Position numbers and translations under genes: made by a program. DNA of 33,654 nt from Betaproteobacteria bacterium. GTDB lineage: Bacteria; Pseudomonadota; Gammaproteobacteria; Burkholderiales; SG8-39. Numbering within the stretch: position 1 is the stretch's first letter; every line of letters starts with the position of its first letter. Positions 24,649-32,062 of the stretch are shown piece after piece. Below the pieces are notes generated by a model, which searched no databases, was not told the origin of the DNA, and was given only the letters and a program-made list of their open reading frames with translations. Location: the NCBI GenBank assembly GCA_016713125.1, contig JADJPT010000036.1, positions 1 to 33,654 of the forward strand, in the 5' to 3' direction.

Positions 24649-25490
24649 GCGCCCCTGCCCCCCTGACGCCCGCCGCCGGCGACCCCAACCCCGGAGAGCG
24701 CCAGTACCTGGACCTGCTGGCCCATGTGCTGGCGCACGGCGCGCAGAAGACCGACCGCACCGGCACCGGCACACGCTCGGTGTTCGGCGCGCAGATGCGC
24801 TTCGACCTGGCGCGCGGCTTTCCGCTGCTGACCACCAAGAAGCTGCACCTCAAGTCGATCATCCTGGAACTGCTGTGGTTCCTGTCCGGCGACACCAACG
24901 TGCGCTGGCTGCAGGAACGCGGCGTGTCGATCTGGGACGAGTGGGCCGACGACAACGGCGACCTCGGCCCGGTCTACGGCTACCAGTGGCGCCACTGGCG
25001 CACACCGGACGGACGCGAGATCGACCAGATCCGCCAGGTGCTCGACTCGATACGCAGCAGGCCCGATTCGCGCCGCCACATCGTGACCGCCTGGAACCCC
25101 GCCGACGTCGACAGCATGGCGCTGCCGCCCTGCCACGCGATGTTCCAGTTCTACGTCGCCGACGGCGCACTGTCCTGCCAGATGTATCAGCGCAGCGCGG
25201 ACCTGTTCCTCGGCGTGCCTTTCAACATCGCCTCTTACGCGCTGCTCACGCTGATGGTCGCCCAGGTGTGCGGGCTGCGGCCCGGCGAGTTCGTGCACAC
25301 GCTGGGCGATGCGCATCTGTATCTGAACCACGTCGAGCAGGCCGGGCAGCAGCTTGCGCGCGCGCCGCGCGCCTTTCCGCAGATGCACCTGAACCCGGCC
25401 GTCGCCGACCTGTTCGCCTTCGGCTACGAGGATTTCACGGTCGACGGCTACGATCCGCACCCGGCCATCAAGGCGCCGATCGCGGTCTAG
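24645..25490 (+). CDS. thyA: Thymidylate synthase
   Basis: ThyA makes dTMP from dUMP using methylenetetrahydrofolate, producing the dihydrofolate that folA later reduces. The 281-residue protein has DRTGTGTRSVFGAQMRFDL, FPLLTTKKLHLKSI, ELLWFLSGDTN, GPVYGYQWRHW, the nucleophile Cys in LPPCHAMFQFYV, QRSADLFLGVPFNIASYALL and HTLGDAHLYLNHVEQ, all matching the family. ATG 24645 overlaps the kinase stop (ATGA); this adds about 15 residues ahead of the usual N-terminus but no other start is nearer. TACCAT lies six bases before the ATG, so a separate leaderless start is possible but weak. The linked kinase gene is an unusual operon partner. Confidence 0.96.
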   Translation: MSAPAPLTPAAGDPNPGERQYLDLLAHVLAHGAQKTDRTGTGTRSVFGAQMRFDLARGFPLLTTKKLHLKSIILELLWFLSGDTNVRWLQERGVSIWDEWADDNGDLGPVYGYQWRHWRTPDGREIDQIRQVLDSIRSRPDSRRHIVTAWNPADVDSMALPPCHAMFQFYVADGALSCQMYQRSADLFLGVPFNIASYALLTLMVAQVCGLRPGEFVHTLGDAHLYLNHVEQAGQQLARAPRAFPQMHLNPAVADLFAFGYEDFTVDGYDPHPAIKAPIAV

Positions 25491-25500
25491 GCTTTCCCCG

Positions 25501-25540
25501 AAAAAAAACGGGCCCGCCGTTCGGGGGAATCGGCGAGCCC
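25501..25540 (-). terminator. Rho-independent terminator of the lipoprotein/membrane-protein operon
   Basis: GGGCCCGCCG (25510... region) pairs with CGGCGAGCCC (25531-25540) with one mismatch; the loop contains GGGGG. On the minus strand the hairpin is followed by eight T (25508-25501). It ends transcription of the genes at 25584-26238; flanking CCCCGA/TCGGGG bases extend the stem and it may also slow thyA transcripts. Confidence 0.75.
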
Positions 25541-25583
25541 TCGGGGGAGAAACCGGATTGGAGCGGATGGGACGTGCAGCGCC

Positions 25584-25916
25584 CTACAGCACGCCGACGC
25601 TCCAGAGGCGCAGGGCGTACACCACGCCGGTCAAGGCGAAGGCATAGACGATCAGGTCGGCCAGCAGGCCCTGGGTGCGATGCGTGGTCCACAGCCGCGA
25701 GAACCAGGCCAGCACGCCCAGCACGACCAGCGTGCCGAACGCCGCAGTGCCGCCGGGCAGGCCGTGGCCCAGCCAGCGCGCCAGCCAGCCGTCGTGGGAC
25801 ACCACCTTGTAGATGGTGCCGCCTATGCCAAGCATGACCATGGACACCAGAGCGAAACCGAACAGCGTCTGGAACAGCGCGCTGGGTTCGGCCTTGAGTT
25901 TGATCTGTTGCTGCAT
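25584..25916 (-). CDS. Small membrane protein, unknown function
   Basis: A 110-residue protein from ATG 25916 (MQQQIKLKAEPSALFQTLFG), preceded by a GGGGAG ribosome-binding site. It has three hydrophobic helices, at about residues 15-35 (LFGFALVSMVMLGIGGTIY), 55-75 (GTAAFGTLVVLGVLAWF) and 85-105 (LLADLIVYAFALTGVVYAL). I do not recognise the family. It lies 80 bases after the glycine-zipper lipoprotein gene on the same strand and ahead of a strong terminator, so it is probably the second gene of a sigma-54-controlled operon and may act in the envelope. Confidence 0.6.
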   Translation of the reverse strand: MQQQIKLKAEPSALFQTLFGFALVSMVMLGIGGTIYKVVSHDGWLARWLGHGLPGGTAAFGTLVVLGVLAWFSRLWTTHRTQGLLADLIVYAFALTGVVYALRLWSVGVL

Positions 25917-25968
25917 GTCTGACTCCCCTGAGAGTTCGAGCAAACGTGCCGGATTCGGCCTTGCGCGA

Positions 25969-26004
25969 CGATTACCTGCGCGATTACCTGCGCGATTACC
26001 TGCG
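25969..26004. repeat. Three tandem copies of a 12-bp repeat
   Basis: CGATTACCTGCG occurs three times without interruption (25969-25980, 25981-25992, 25993-26004). The copy nearest the gene supplies the last codons and TAA stop of the lipoprotein gene on the minus strand; the other two lie in the spacer before the membrane-protein gene and repeat the stop. This is the signature of slipped-strand duplication. Confidence 0.95.
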
Positions 26005-26238
26005 CTTGGCGTCCAGGTCGCGACCGATGCGGTTGCCGACGTAGGCGCCGGCGCCCGCGCCGGCCAAGGTGCCGATCGGATTGCCGGTCAGCGCGCTGCC
26101 GGCCAGCCCGCCGACCACGGCCCCGGATACGGTGCCGATCTCCTGCTTGGTCGGATTGCCCGAGCAGCCGGAGAGCAGGCCGGCCAGCAGCACGGCTGCG
26201 ATGGCGGATTTCACGACTTGTTGGCGTTCTGACTGCAT
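25996..26238 (-). CDS. Glycine-zipper lipoprotein
   Basis: An 80-residue lipoprotein from ATG 26238 (MQSERQQVVKSAIAAVLLAG) with an AAGGAG ribosome-binding site six bases upstream. The lipobox is LLSGC. The mature part (GTVSGAVVGGLAGSALTGNP, then GTLAGAGAGAYVGNRIG) is a glycine-zipper two-helix hairpin as in OsmB/SlyB-type outer-membrane lipoproteins, ending DLDAKRR. Such proteins often respond to envelope stress. The gene has a consensus sigma-54 promoter and is the next gene downstream of glrR, so it is a likely GlrR target. Its last codons lie in a 12-bp tandem repeat. Confidence 0.85.
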   Translation of the reverse strand: MQSERQQVVKSAIAAVLLAGLLSGCSGNPTKQEIGTVSGAVVGGLAGSALTGNPIGTLAGAGAGAYVGNRIGRDLDAKRR

Positions 26239-26277
26239 GGTTTTCTCCTTGCGATGTGCGTTTACGCCCATCCTTCC

Positions 26278-26292
26278 GCAAGGCCCGTGCCA
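26278..26292 (-). promoter_or_regulatory. Sigma-54 promoter of the lipoprotein gene
   Basis: On the minus strand the sequence reads TGGCAC-GGGCC-TTGC, an exact match to the -24/-12 consensus with correct spacing. The predicted start is near 26266, leaving a leader of about 28 bases with the AAGGAG site. A gene for a sigma-54 activator (glrR) ends 180 bases upstream. Confidence 0.85.
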
Positions 26293-26433
26293 ACCGGACT
26301 TAATGCATTCCGCTCAATGCCTTGGAATGCGTTCGTGAAATAGTTCCGCGTGCCGAAAACGGCATGAAGCGTCGCCTGGACACGACGCCTCCTGACAGTT
26401 CATGACAATGTGCTTGATGCCTAGGGACTTTTT

Positions 26434-26453
26434 CTGTCGCCGGACGGCGACAG
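26434..26453. promoter_or_regulatory. Palindromic TGTC-N10-GACA site, candidate GlrR binding site
   Basis: CTGTCGCCG and CGGCGACAG are perfect 9-bp arms around GA; TGTC at 26435-26438 and GACA at 26449-26452 are ten bases apart, the spacing reported for GlrR sites upstream of glmY in enterobacteria. The centre lies about 158 bp upstream of the sigma-54 promoter, a normal enhancer distance. In the glrR transcript the hairpin is followed by A, not T, so it is not a typical terminator. Confidence 0.65.
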
Positions 26454-26473
26454 CTGCGACGAGACCGCGCCAA

Positions 26474-27826
26474 CTACTCGGCGGGCTTGAACATTCCGGG
26501 CTCGAGCGCATGGCGCTCGAGCAGGCGGTAGAACTCCGTGCGGTTGCGTCCGGCCAGACGCGCCGCCTGCGAAACGTTGCCGGCGGTCATCTTCAGGATG
26601 CGCACGAGGTACTCGCGCTCGAAAGTGCGGCGCGCCTCGTCGAGCGGAGTCAGCGAACGGTCGCCCGCATCGATCGCCTGGCGCACCAGCGAGGCCGGGA
26701 TCACATCGGTGGTGGACAGGGCCACGGCCTGCTCGACCACATTGAGCAGCTGCCGCACGTTGCCCGGCCAGGGCGCCGCGATCAGCAGCTCCAGCGCCTC
26801 GGGCGAGAAAGCCTGCGCGCGCTTTTCATAGCGCGCCGCCAGGCGCTGCAGGAAATGTCCGGCCAGCAGCGGGATGTCCTCGCGCCGGTCGGCCAGCGGC
26901 GGCACCGCCAGGCGCACCACGTTCAGCCGATAGAACAGGTCCTCGCGAAACTCGCCGGCGGCGATGCGCTCCTCCAGCTTGCGGTGCGTGGCGGACACCA
27001 CGCGCACGTCGATGGGCAGCGACTCGTTGGAGCCGACCGGACGCACACTGCGGTCCTCCAGCGCGCGCAACAGCTTGACCTGCAGCGCCAGCGGCATGTC
27101 GCCGACCTCGTCGAGGAACAGCGTACCGCCCTCGGCCGCCTGGAACAGGCCCTGCCTGTCCTGGGTGGCGCCGGTGAAGGAGCCCTTGCGGTGGCCGAAC
27201 AACTCGGACTCGAGCAGCCCTTCGGGAATCGCCCCGCAGTTCACCGCGACGAAGGGCCGCGCCGCGCGGCGGCTGGCGCGGTGGATGGCCCGCGCGATCA
27301 ACTCCTTGCCCGCGCCGCTCGGCCCGAGCACGCAGACGCTGGCGTCGGATTGCGCGACCAGCCTCGCCTGCGAAAGCAGGTCCTCCATGGCGGCCGAGCG
27401 CGTGATGATCTCCGCGCGCCAGCCGCCGGCCTCGCCCGGCGCGCCGGGCGCCAGGCGCAGCGCGTCGGCGACGGTGTCGGTGAGCACCTTGCTGTCGAAC
27501 GGCTTGGTGAGGAAGCCGAACACCCCGCGCCTCGTCGCCGCCACCGCTTCGGGGATGGTGCCGTGCGCCGTGAGGATCACCACCGGCATGGAGGGGGCGC
27601 GCCGGTGTATGGCGTCGAACAGCGCCAGGCCGTCCATGCCGCGCATGCGCAGGTCGGTGACCACCACCTGCGGGCGCGACACCTCGAGGCTGGCCAGCGC
27701 CGCCTCGCCGGATTCGACGGCGGTCACCGCGTACCCGGCCGAGCCCAGGCGCATGGTGATCAGTTGCAGCAGGTCCGCGTCGTCGTCGACCAGCAGGACG
27801 CGGGGGGAATCTTCGTTGGCTTTCAT
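26474..27826 (-). CDS. glrR: Sigma-54-dependent response regulator GlrR (QseF)-like
   Basis: A 450-residue NtrC-family activator. Receiver domain: VDDDAD (14-19), phospho-acceptor D58 in VVVTDLRM, K108. AAA+ domain: Walker A GPSGAGKE (168-175), the sigma-54 contact loop GSFTGA (215-220, a variant of GAFTGA), Walker B GGTLFLDEVGDM, and FREDLFYRLNV. The C-terminus is a Fis-type helix-turn-helix (GNVSQAARLAGRNRTEFYRLL). Length matches E. coli GlrR (444). ATG 27826 has a GGAG site at good spacing; ATG 27877 overlaps the qseG stop (ATGA) and would add 17 residues, so it is an alternative. The order kinase-lipoprotein-regulator is that of glrK-qseG-glrR in enterobacteria. Its likely nearby target is the lipoprotein gene. 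Confidence 0.9.
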   Translation of the reverse strand: MKANEDSPRVLLVDDDADLLQLITMRLGSAGYAVTAVESGEAALASLEVSRPQVVVTDLRMRGMDGLALFDAIHRRAPSMPVVILTAHGTIPEAVAATRRGVFGFLTKPFDSKVLTDTVADALRLAPGAPGEAGGWRAEIITRSAAMEDLLSQARLVAQSDASVCVLGPSGAGKELIARAIHRASRRAARPFVAVNCGAIPEGLLESELFGHRKGSFTGATQDRQGLFQAAEGGTLFLDEVGDMPLALQVKLLRALEDRSVRPVGSNESLPIDVRVVSATHRKLEERIAAGEFREDLFYRLNVVRLAVPPLADRREDIPLLAGHFLQRLAARYEKRAQAFSPEALELLIAAPWPGNVRQLLNVVEQAVALSTTDVIPASLVRQAIDAGDRSLTPLDEARRTFEREYLVRILKMTAGNVSQAARLAGRNRTEFYRLLERHALEPGMFKPAE

Positions 27827-27873
27827 GGTGCGCACTCCGTTCACATAGGACGCGCGCAGGCGCGGCGCCGGAT

Positions 27874-28386
27874 TCATCGGACACGCTGGCGCATGCGCTC
27901 TTCGCGTTCGGCGATCGAGCGTTCGACCGCTTTCAGGGCTTCGAGTTGCTGGCGCAGCAGATCGTGCCTGCGCGCCTCCTCGCGCATGGCGCGCACACGC
28001 TCGGCGACCTGGGCATGCAGCAGCGCACCCAGCCGCTGGACCGCGTCGCGCGCGGCTTCGGGCGCGACGCGAGTCGACGGTTCGAGCAGGGCCAGCGCGC
28101 GCGCGTCGTCGCGCAGCGCCGCCGCGGGCTGCGCGTGCAGGCCGCCCAGGCGCACGCGCGCAAGCGGGCTGGCCTCCGTCTTGTAGTCCAGCGCGGCCTG
28201 TGCGAGTTCGCGTTTCTGCGCGTCGGCGGGCAGGCGCACCGTCGCGGCCAGATAGTCCAGCAGTTCCGCGGCGCTCGCCGCATCGGGGCCGGCGACCGGC
28301 AGGCCGGCACACCCGGCGGCCAGCAGCAGCGGCAGCGCCAGCGCCAGGCACAGCGGCCGCAGCAGCCGCCGGATCGGCCGGTTCAT
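27874..28386 (-). CDS. qseG: QseG-like lipoprotein
   Basis: A 170-residue lipoprotein from ATG 28386 (MNRPIRRLLRPLCLALALPL) with lipobox LAAGC. The mature part is helical: a domain of about 100 residues with conserved AAELLDYLAATVRLPADAQKREL, followed by a C-terminal coiled coil (LLRQQLEALKAVERSIAERE). Position between the sensor kinase and sigma-54 regulator genes, with ATGA overlaps on both sides, identifies it as the QseG (YfhG) counterpart; in E. coli this outer-membrane lipoprotein interacts with the periplasmic domain of the kinase. Sequence similarity alone would be weak, so the call rests mainly on context and the lipobox-coiled-coil layout. Confidence 0.78.
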   Translation of the reverse strand: MNRPIRRLLRPLCLALALPLLLAAGCAGLPVAGPDAASAAELLDYLAATVRLPADAQKRELAQAALDYKTEASPLARVRLGGLHAQPAAALRDDARALALLEPSTRVAPEAARDAVQRLGALLHAQVAERVRAMREEARRHDLLRQQLEALKAVERSIAEREERMRQRVR

Positions 28387-29833
28387 TCGGGAAGCTCCGC
28401 ATGCCTGGGCAGCACGACGCGGAAATGCCCGCCCTCGCCTTCCACGACGCTGATCGCTCCGCCGTGCGCCTGCACGAACTCGCGCGCGATCGCCAGCCCC
28501 AGGCCGCTGCCGGCGACGCGACCGGCGCCCTGCGCGCGCCCCTGGAAGAAGGAGTCGAATATCGACTCGCACTCCTCGGCGGGCACGCCCGGACCGCTGT
28601 CGATCACGTCGACGTGCACGGCGCCGGATTCGGCCGCCGCGACCACACGCACGGCGCCGCCGTCCGGGGCGAACTTCAGCGCGTTGCCCACCAGGTTGTC
28701 GAACACCGTGCGCAGTTTCTCGGCATCGCCCTCGACGACCAGCGGTGGCACCTCGAGCGCAACGCTCTGGCGACGCGCGGTGGCCTCGAGCAGGTGCGCG
28801 TCCGTCACCTCGCGCAACAGGGCATCCAGCCTGACCTCGCTGCGATCCAGGCTGGCGGCGGCGTGCAGCGCGCGCTGGTAATCGAGCAGTCCCTCGATCA
28901 TGCGCTGCAGCTTGATGCTGTTGTCGCGCAGGATGCCGACCACCTTGCGCTGCGGTGGCTCCAGCGGCCCGCCGACCTCGTCGTGCAGCAACTCGGCTCC
29001 TTCGCGCAGCGAGGCGAGCGGGGTCTTCAGTTCGTGGGACACATGGCGCAGGAAGCGGTTCTTCTGCTCCTCGAGCTCGGTCAGGCGCCTGCGCAGCCGG
29101 TCCAGGCGTCCCCCAGGTACTGCAGATCCTGCGGCCCGTCGACGCGGATCGGGCGCGCGAAATCCGCGCCGCCCAGCTGGCGGATCGAGGCATCGAGCTG
29201 GCGGATGGGCCGCGCGATCACGCGCGTCAGTCCCAGCGCCAGGGCGAGCGCGACGGCGATGGTCACGAACAGCAGCGTGACCGCCTGCTGGCGCACGCCG
29301 TCGGCGGACCGGCGCAACTGCTCGACCTCGCGGTCCGCCACCAAGTAGCTGATCGCCAGCACCTCGTAGGCGCTTTCGGCCAGTCCGCTCGCCAGCTTGC
29401 CCACCTGCCTGGCATCCGGGCGGCCGCGCGGCGCGGCGGTCAGCAGTTCGTACAGTCGCTGCTCCTGTTCGATGGTGCGCGTCAGGGCCACCAATTGCTC
29501 CTCGTCCAGCGGCAGCTGGGACAGTTCCCCCGACACCTGCTTGAAGCTGCGCCGGATGCGCGCGTAGTCGGCCGCCAGTTCGGCGTCGGCGAGCACCAGG
29601 TACTGCTGCGCCACCCGCTCGATCGAATTGATGCGGTTCACCAGCGAGCGACTGCCGCGCGCTGCCTGCGCCGCGTTGAACACGGCGTTGCGCGCCTGCG
29701 CCGCCAGGCGCTCGGTGTTCCAGGCCGAATACAGCAGGGCACCGGCCAGCGGCAGCGCCACGGCGAGGAAACCGGCAACGAGCAGCGTGAGGAAGGAGCG
29801 CGGGTAGCTGAGCGCGGGCTGTGCTGCGGTCAT
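28383..29833 (-). pseudogene. glrK: Sensor histidine kinase GlrK (QseE)-like, one frameshift
   Basis: Membrane histidine kinase of about 483 residues when repaired. ATG 29833 gives MTAAQPALSYPRSFLTLLVA with TM1 (residues 15-36), a periplasmic helical domain (about 37-185), TM2 (VTLLFVTIAVALALALGL) and a HAMP-type segment (TRVIARPIRQLDASIRQL). After LQYLGD one base is missing near 29111; the new frame reads RLDRLRRRLTELEEQKNRFL, then MSHELKTPLASL (phospho-acceptor His), NLVGNALKFAP (N box), DSGPGVP (G1) and GSGLGLAIAREF (G2). It is divergent from folA with only 18 bases between the start codons. The stop overlaps the qseG start (ATGA). The break is likely technical, because everything on both sides is conserved. 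Confidence 0.85.
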
Positions 29834-29839
29834 GCCGCC

Positions 29840-29845
29840 TATAAT
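29840..29845 (+). promoter_or_regulatory. -10 element of folA, predicted leaderless start
   Basis: A perfect TATAAT ends six bases before ATG 29852, so transcription should start on the A of the start codon. No Shine-Dalgarno sequence or clear -35 element is visible. Confidence 0.5.
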
Positions 29846-29851
29846 CCCACC

Positions 29852-30379
29852 ATGTCGAACGAGAGCGTGAGCAAGAAAGTCACATCGGGCGCGGGTCGGC
29901 CGCGCGTGGCCATGATCGCGGCAGTGGCCGCCAACGGGGTGATCGGCGCCGGCAATCGAATGCCGTGGCATCTGCCCGAGGACCTGCGCCATTTCAAGGC
30001 CGCCACGCTGGGCCATCCGGTGATCATGGGCCGCAAGACCTGGGAATCGATAGGTCGCCCGCTGCCGGGCCGGCGCAACGTGGTGGTCAGCCGTCAGCGC
30101 GACCTGCAACTGCAAGGCGCGCAACTCGCCGCCTCGCTGCACGACGCACTGGCGCGATGCGCCGACGTCGACGAGGTGTTCGTGATCGGCGGCGGCGAGC
30201 TGTATCGCGAGGCGCTGCCGCTGGCCTCACGCATCGTGCTGACCGAGATCGCGCAGGCGTTCGACGGCGACACGCGTTTCCCGGCCCTCGACCCCGGGGC
30301 CTGGCGCGAGACCACGCGCCAGGCGCAGACCTCCGCAGAAGGCCTGCGCTTCGATTTCGTTGAGTACGAACGCCGCTGA
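29852..30379 (+). CDS. folA: Dihydrofolate reductase
   Basis: A 175-residue DHFR that regenerates tetrahydrofolate after the thymidylate synthase reaction; thyA lies 4.4 kb away on the same strand. Motifs: AMIAAVAANGVIGAGNRMPWHLPEDLRHFK (residues 20-49, with the catalytic acid Glu after LP), HPVIMGRKTWESIGRPLPGR (NADPH contact), VFVIGGGELY, and the C-terminal FDFVEYER. The chosen ATG gives about 18 extra residues ahead of the DHFR core; ATG 29912 is an alternative, but TATAAT sits exactly in place for a leaderless start at 29852. It is convergent with the FecR gene, 25 bases apart. Confidence 0.95.
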   Translation: MSNESVSKKVTSGAGRPRVAMIAAVAANGVIGAGNRMPWHLPEDLRHFKAATLGHPVIMGRKTWESIGRPLPGRRNVVVSRQRDLQLQGAQLAASLHDALARCADVDEVFVIGGGELYREALPLASRIVLTEIAQAFDGDTRFPALDPGAWRETTRQAQTSAEGLRFDFVEYERR

Positions 30380-30404
30380 TCGAGATTCGACAGCGGCCGT
30401 GCGA

Positions 30405-31976
30405 TCAGGGCTTGGCCGGATCCTTGACCAGGAAGGACCCGGTCACGGCGGCACCGCCCGCGGTCTTCATGTCGAACGAGGAGATCACACCCTTGCCGTT
30501 GGGTCCCACCGGCAGTCCGTGTGCGTTGCCGCTGACCGAGCCACCGGGCCCGCTGCCAGTGAGCTGCACACCCTTGTCGGCGAACTGCACCAGGCCCACG
30601 CTGCCCACCGAGCAGGCGAAGGCGCAGCCGCTCCAGCTGCGGCCCTGACCATCGGTGATGCCCAGGCTGTAGCCCGTGAGGTTGCCGTTGTTCAGGGAGA
30701 TCGACACAGAATTGAGCGACCCGCCCAGCGTTCCGGTCTCGGTGATGAACGGCGTGTGGGCCATCGACGCCGTATAGCTGCCGGAAAGGCTCTGCACGAC
30801 GCCCGGCGGCGTACCCTGCGCGCCCATGAAGTGGAAGAACTGCGCGGCGCGCGAGCCGCTGTTGTCGACAATGGCGCCACCGGAATACACCCCCCACTTG
30901 ACCTCGACGGCCTGGCCGTTGTCGAGCAGTTCCAGCCTGCCCGAATGCACAGCCGCCGCCCCGGAACGGGCATAGCGGAAGCCGTCGGCGCTCGACAGCA
31001 GCGCCATCTGTCCGTCAGCACCGAACAGCACCTGGTCGCCACCGACCGAGACACGCAGCGCTCCGCTGCCCAGGATGCTGCCGCTCTTGTCGCCGCCCAC
31101 CCCCGCGTAGCCCGCGGGCGCCGCCGTGAGCGCCTGGCCCGCCTGCGCGAAAGTCAGCGCGCCGTCTGATGTGGTCTGCACGTACTCGACGCGCGTTGCG
31201 GTCTGCGTCGCACCGCCGGTCGATCCGTTCGACCCGGCCGCACCATTTGCGGTCTGCGTACCGCGCCGGTCGCCCGAGGCCGACTCACGCACCGCGCGCT
31301 TGTCGTCCCTGCCCTGCTGCTGCGAGGTTGCACGCATGAATGCCGGAATGCTCTCCAGCCGAATCGGCGCAACGCCCGGCTGGAGTCCCGCGAAGCCGAC
31401 CTGATTGACCTCGAGGTTGAGCCGACCCGACGGCGTCTCGACGAAAGTGGAACCCGCGTTGACCTTGTTGTAGGTGCCCGGCACACCCGCGGCGACCTCC
31501 CCGGGCGAGGGCGATGCGATGAACACGGTCTCGTGGTCGGTGCCACGTATGCCAATCGTGGCATTCGGCGTGCGGATCAAATAGTTGGTCTTGGTGGTGC
31601 GGCCGATCACGCCGGTCAGGGTGCGGAAGCCTCCGCGCAGCAGGCCGAGCACGCTCCGCTCGGTGCCGTCCTCGCTCCCGTTGTAGCGGTAGGTGTCGAT
31701 CAGAAGCTGCGAATCCTGGCGCAAGGCGATGAGTCCCTGGTCGGACATGCGCAACTGGGCGCTCGCGCCGCGGCCCGTGACCACGGTGTCGCCTTCGTTG
31801 AGTTCCACGCCCTTCTGCGCGGGTCGCGAACTGCCGTCGCGCAGGATCACGCGGGCCTCGCCGCTGACAAACTGCACGAAGCCCGCCGCGGCCTGCACGC
31901 CGGTGGCCATGCAGAAGGCAACCGCGAAGGCAGCGACGCGCAGCGCAATGGAAGGAACGGTGCGGACGGTGCTCAT
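30405..31976 (-). CDS. FecR-domain exported protein with C-terminal beta-rich domain
   Basis: A 523-residue protein. ATG 31976 has GGGAG at correct spacing; ATG 31982 is too close to it. The signal peptide (MSTVRTVPSIALRVAAFAVA, cleavage near VQA-AA) is followed by a FecR domain at about 30-150 (VSGEARVILRDGSS, ELNEGDTVVTGRGASAQLRM, RTPNATIGIRGTDHE). A Gly/Ser/Thr-rich linker (about 220-260) leads to a C-terminal region of about 230 residues rich in beta-strand patterns (FFHFMG, SLSGSYTA, GGSLNSVSISLNNGNLTG, AVTGSFLVKD) that resembles the beta-barrel handle of TbpB/hemophilin-type proteins. No anti-sigma partner or TonB box is evident, so this is a secreted FecR type, not an iron-sensing FecR. 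The TPR/barrel gene lies just upstream in the same direction. Confidence 0.75.
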   Translation of the reverse strand: MSTVRTVPSIALRVAAFAVAFCMATGVQAAAGFVQFVSGEARVILRDGSSRPAQKGVELNEGDTVVTGRGASAQLRMSDQGLIALRQDSQLLIDTYRYNGSEDGTERSVLGLLRGGFRTLTGVIGRTTKTNYLIRTPNATIGIRGTDHETVFIASPSPGEVAAGVPGTYNKVNAGSTFVETPSGRLNLEVNQVGFAGLQPGVAPIRLESIPAFMRATSQQQGRDDKRAVRESASGDRRGTQTANGAAGSNGSTGGATQTATRVEYVQTTSDGALTFAQAGQALTAAPAGYAGVGGDKSGSILGSGALRVSVGGDQVLFGADGQMALLSSADGFRYARSGAAAVHSGRLELLDNGQAVEVKWGVYSGGAIVDNSGSRAAQFFHFMGAQGTPPGVVQSLSGSYTASMAHTPFITETGTLGGSLNSVSISLNNGNLTGYSLGITDGQGRSWSGCAFACSVGSVGLVQFADKGVQLTGSGPGGSVSGNAHGLPVGPNGKGVISSFDMKTAGGAAVTGSFLVKDPAKP

Positions 31977-32062
31977 GAACATGCTCCCTGGTCGGCAGGC
32001 GGCGATCCTATTCCGTCGCGCGTCCCATGTCCGTGAAAAAAGTCGCGTGCGCCGGCTCCGCT

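Noticed and set aside
25969..26004. CRISPR-like repeat
   Set aside because: The 12-bp copies are directly adjacent with no spacers; this is a simple tandem duplication.
26401..26430. IHF site between the GlrR site and the sigma-54 promoter
   Set aside because: CAA-N5-TTGATG resembles the reversed IHF consensus but has one base too many between the halves and a mismatch at the end.
26434..26453. Rho-independent terminator of glrR
   Set aside because: The hairpin is strong, but on the glrR strand it is followed by a run of A and not T; the TGTC-N10-GACA pattern fits a protein-binding site better.
30405..31976. FecR-type iron-dicitrate signalling regulator
   Set aside because: No FecI-like sigma factor or FecA-like receptor gene is adjacent, and the protein has a cleavable signal peptide with a large C-terminal beta-rich domain, so it is an exported FecR-domain protein and not a sigma regulator.
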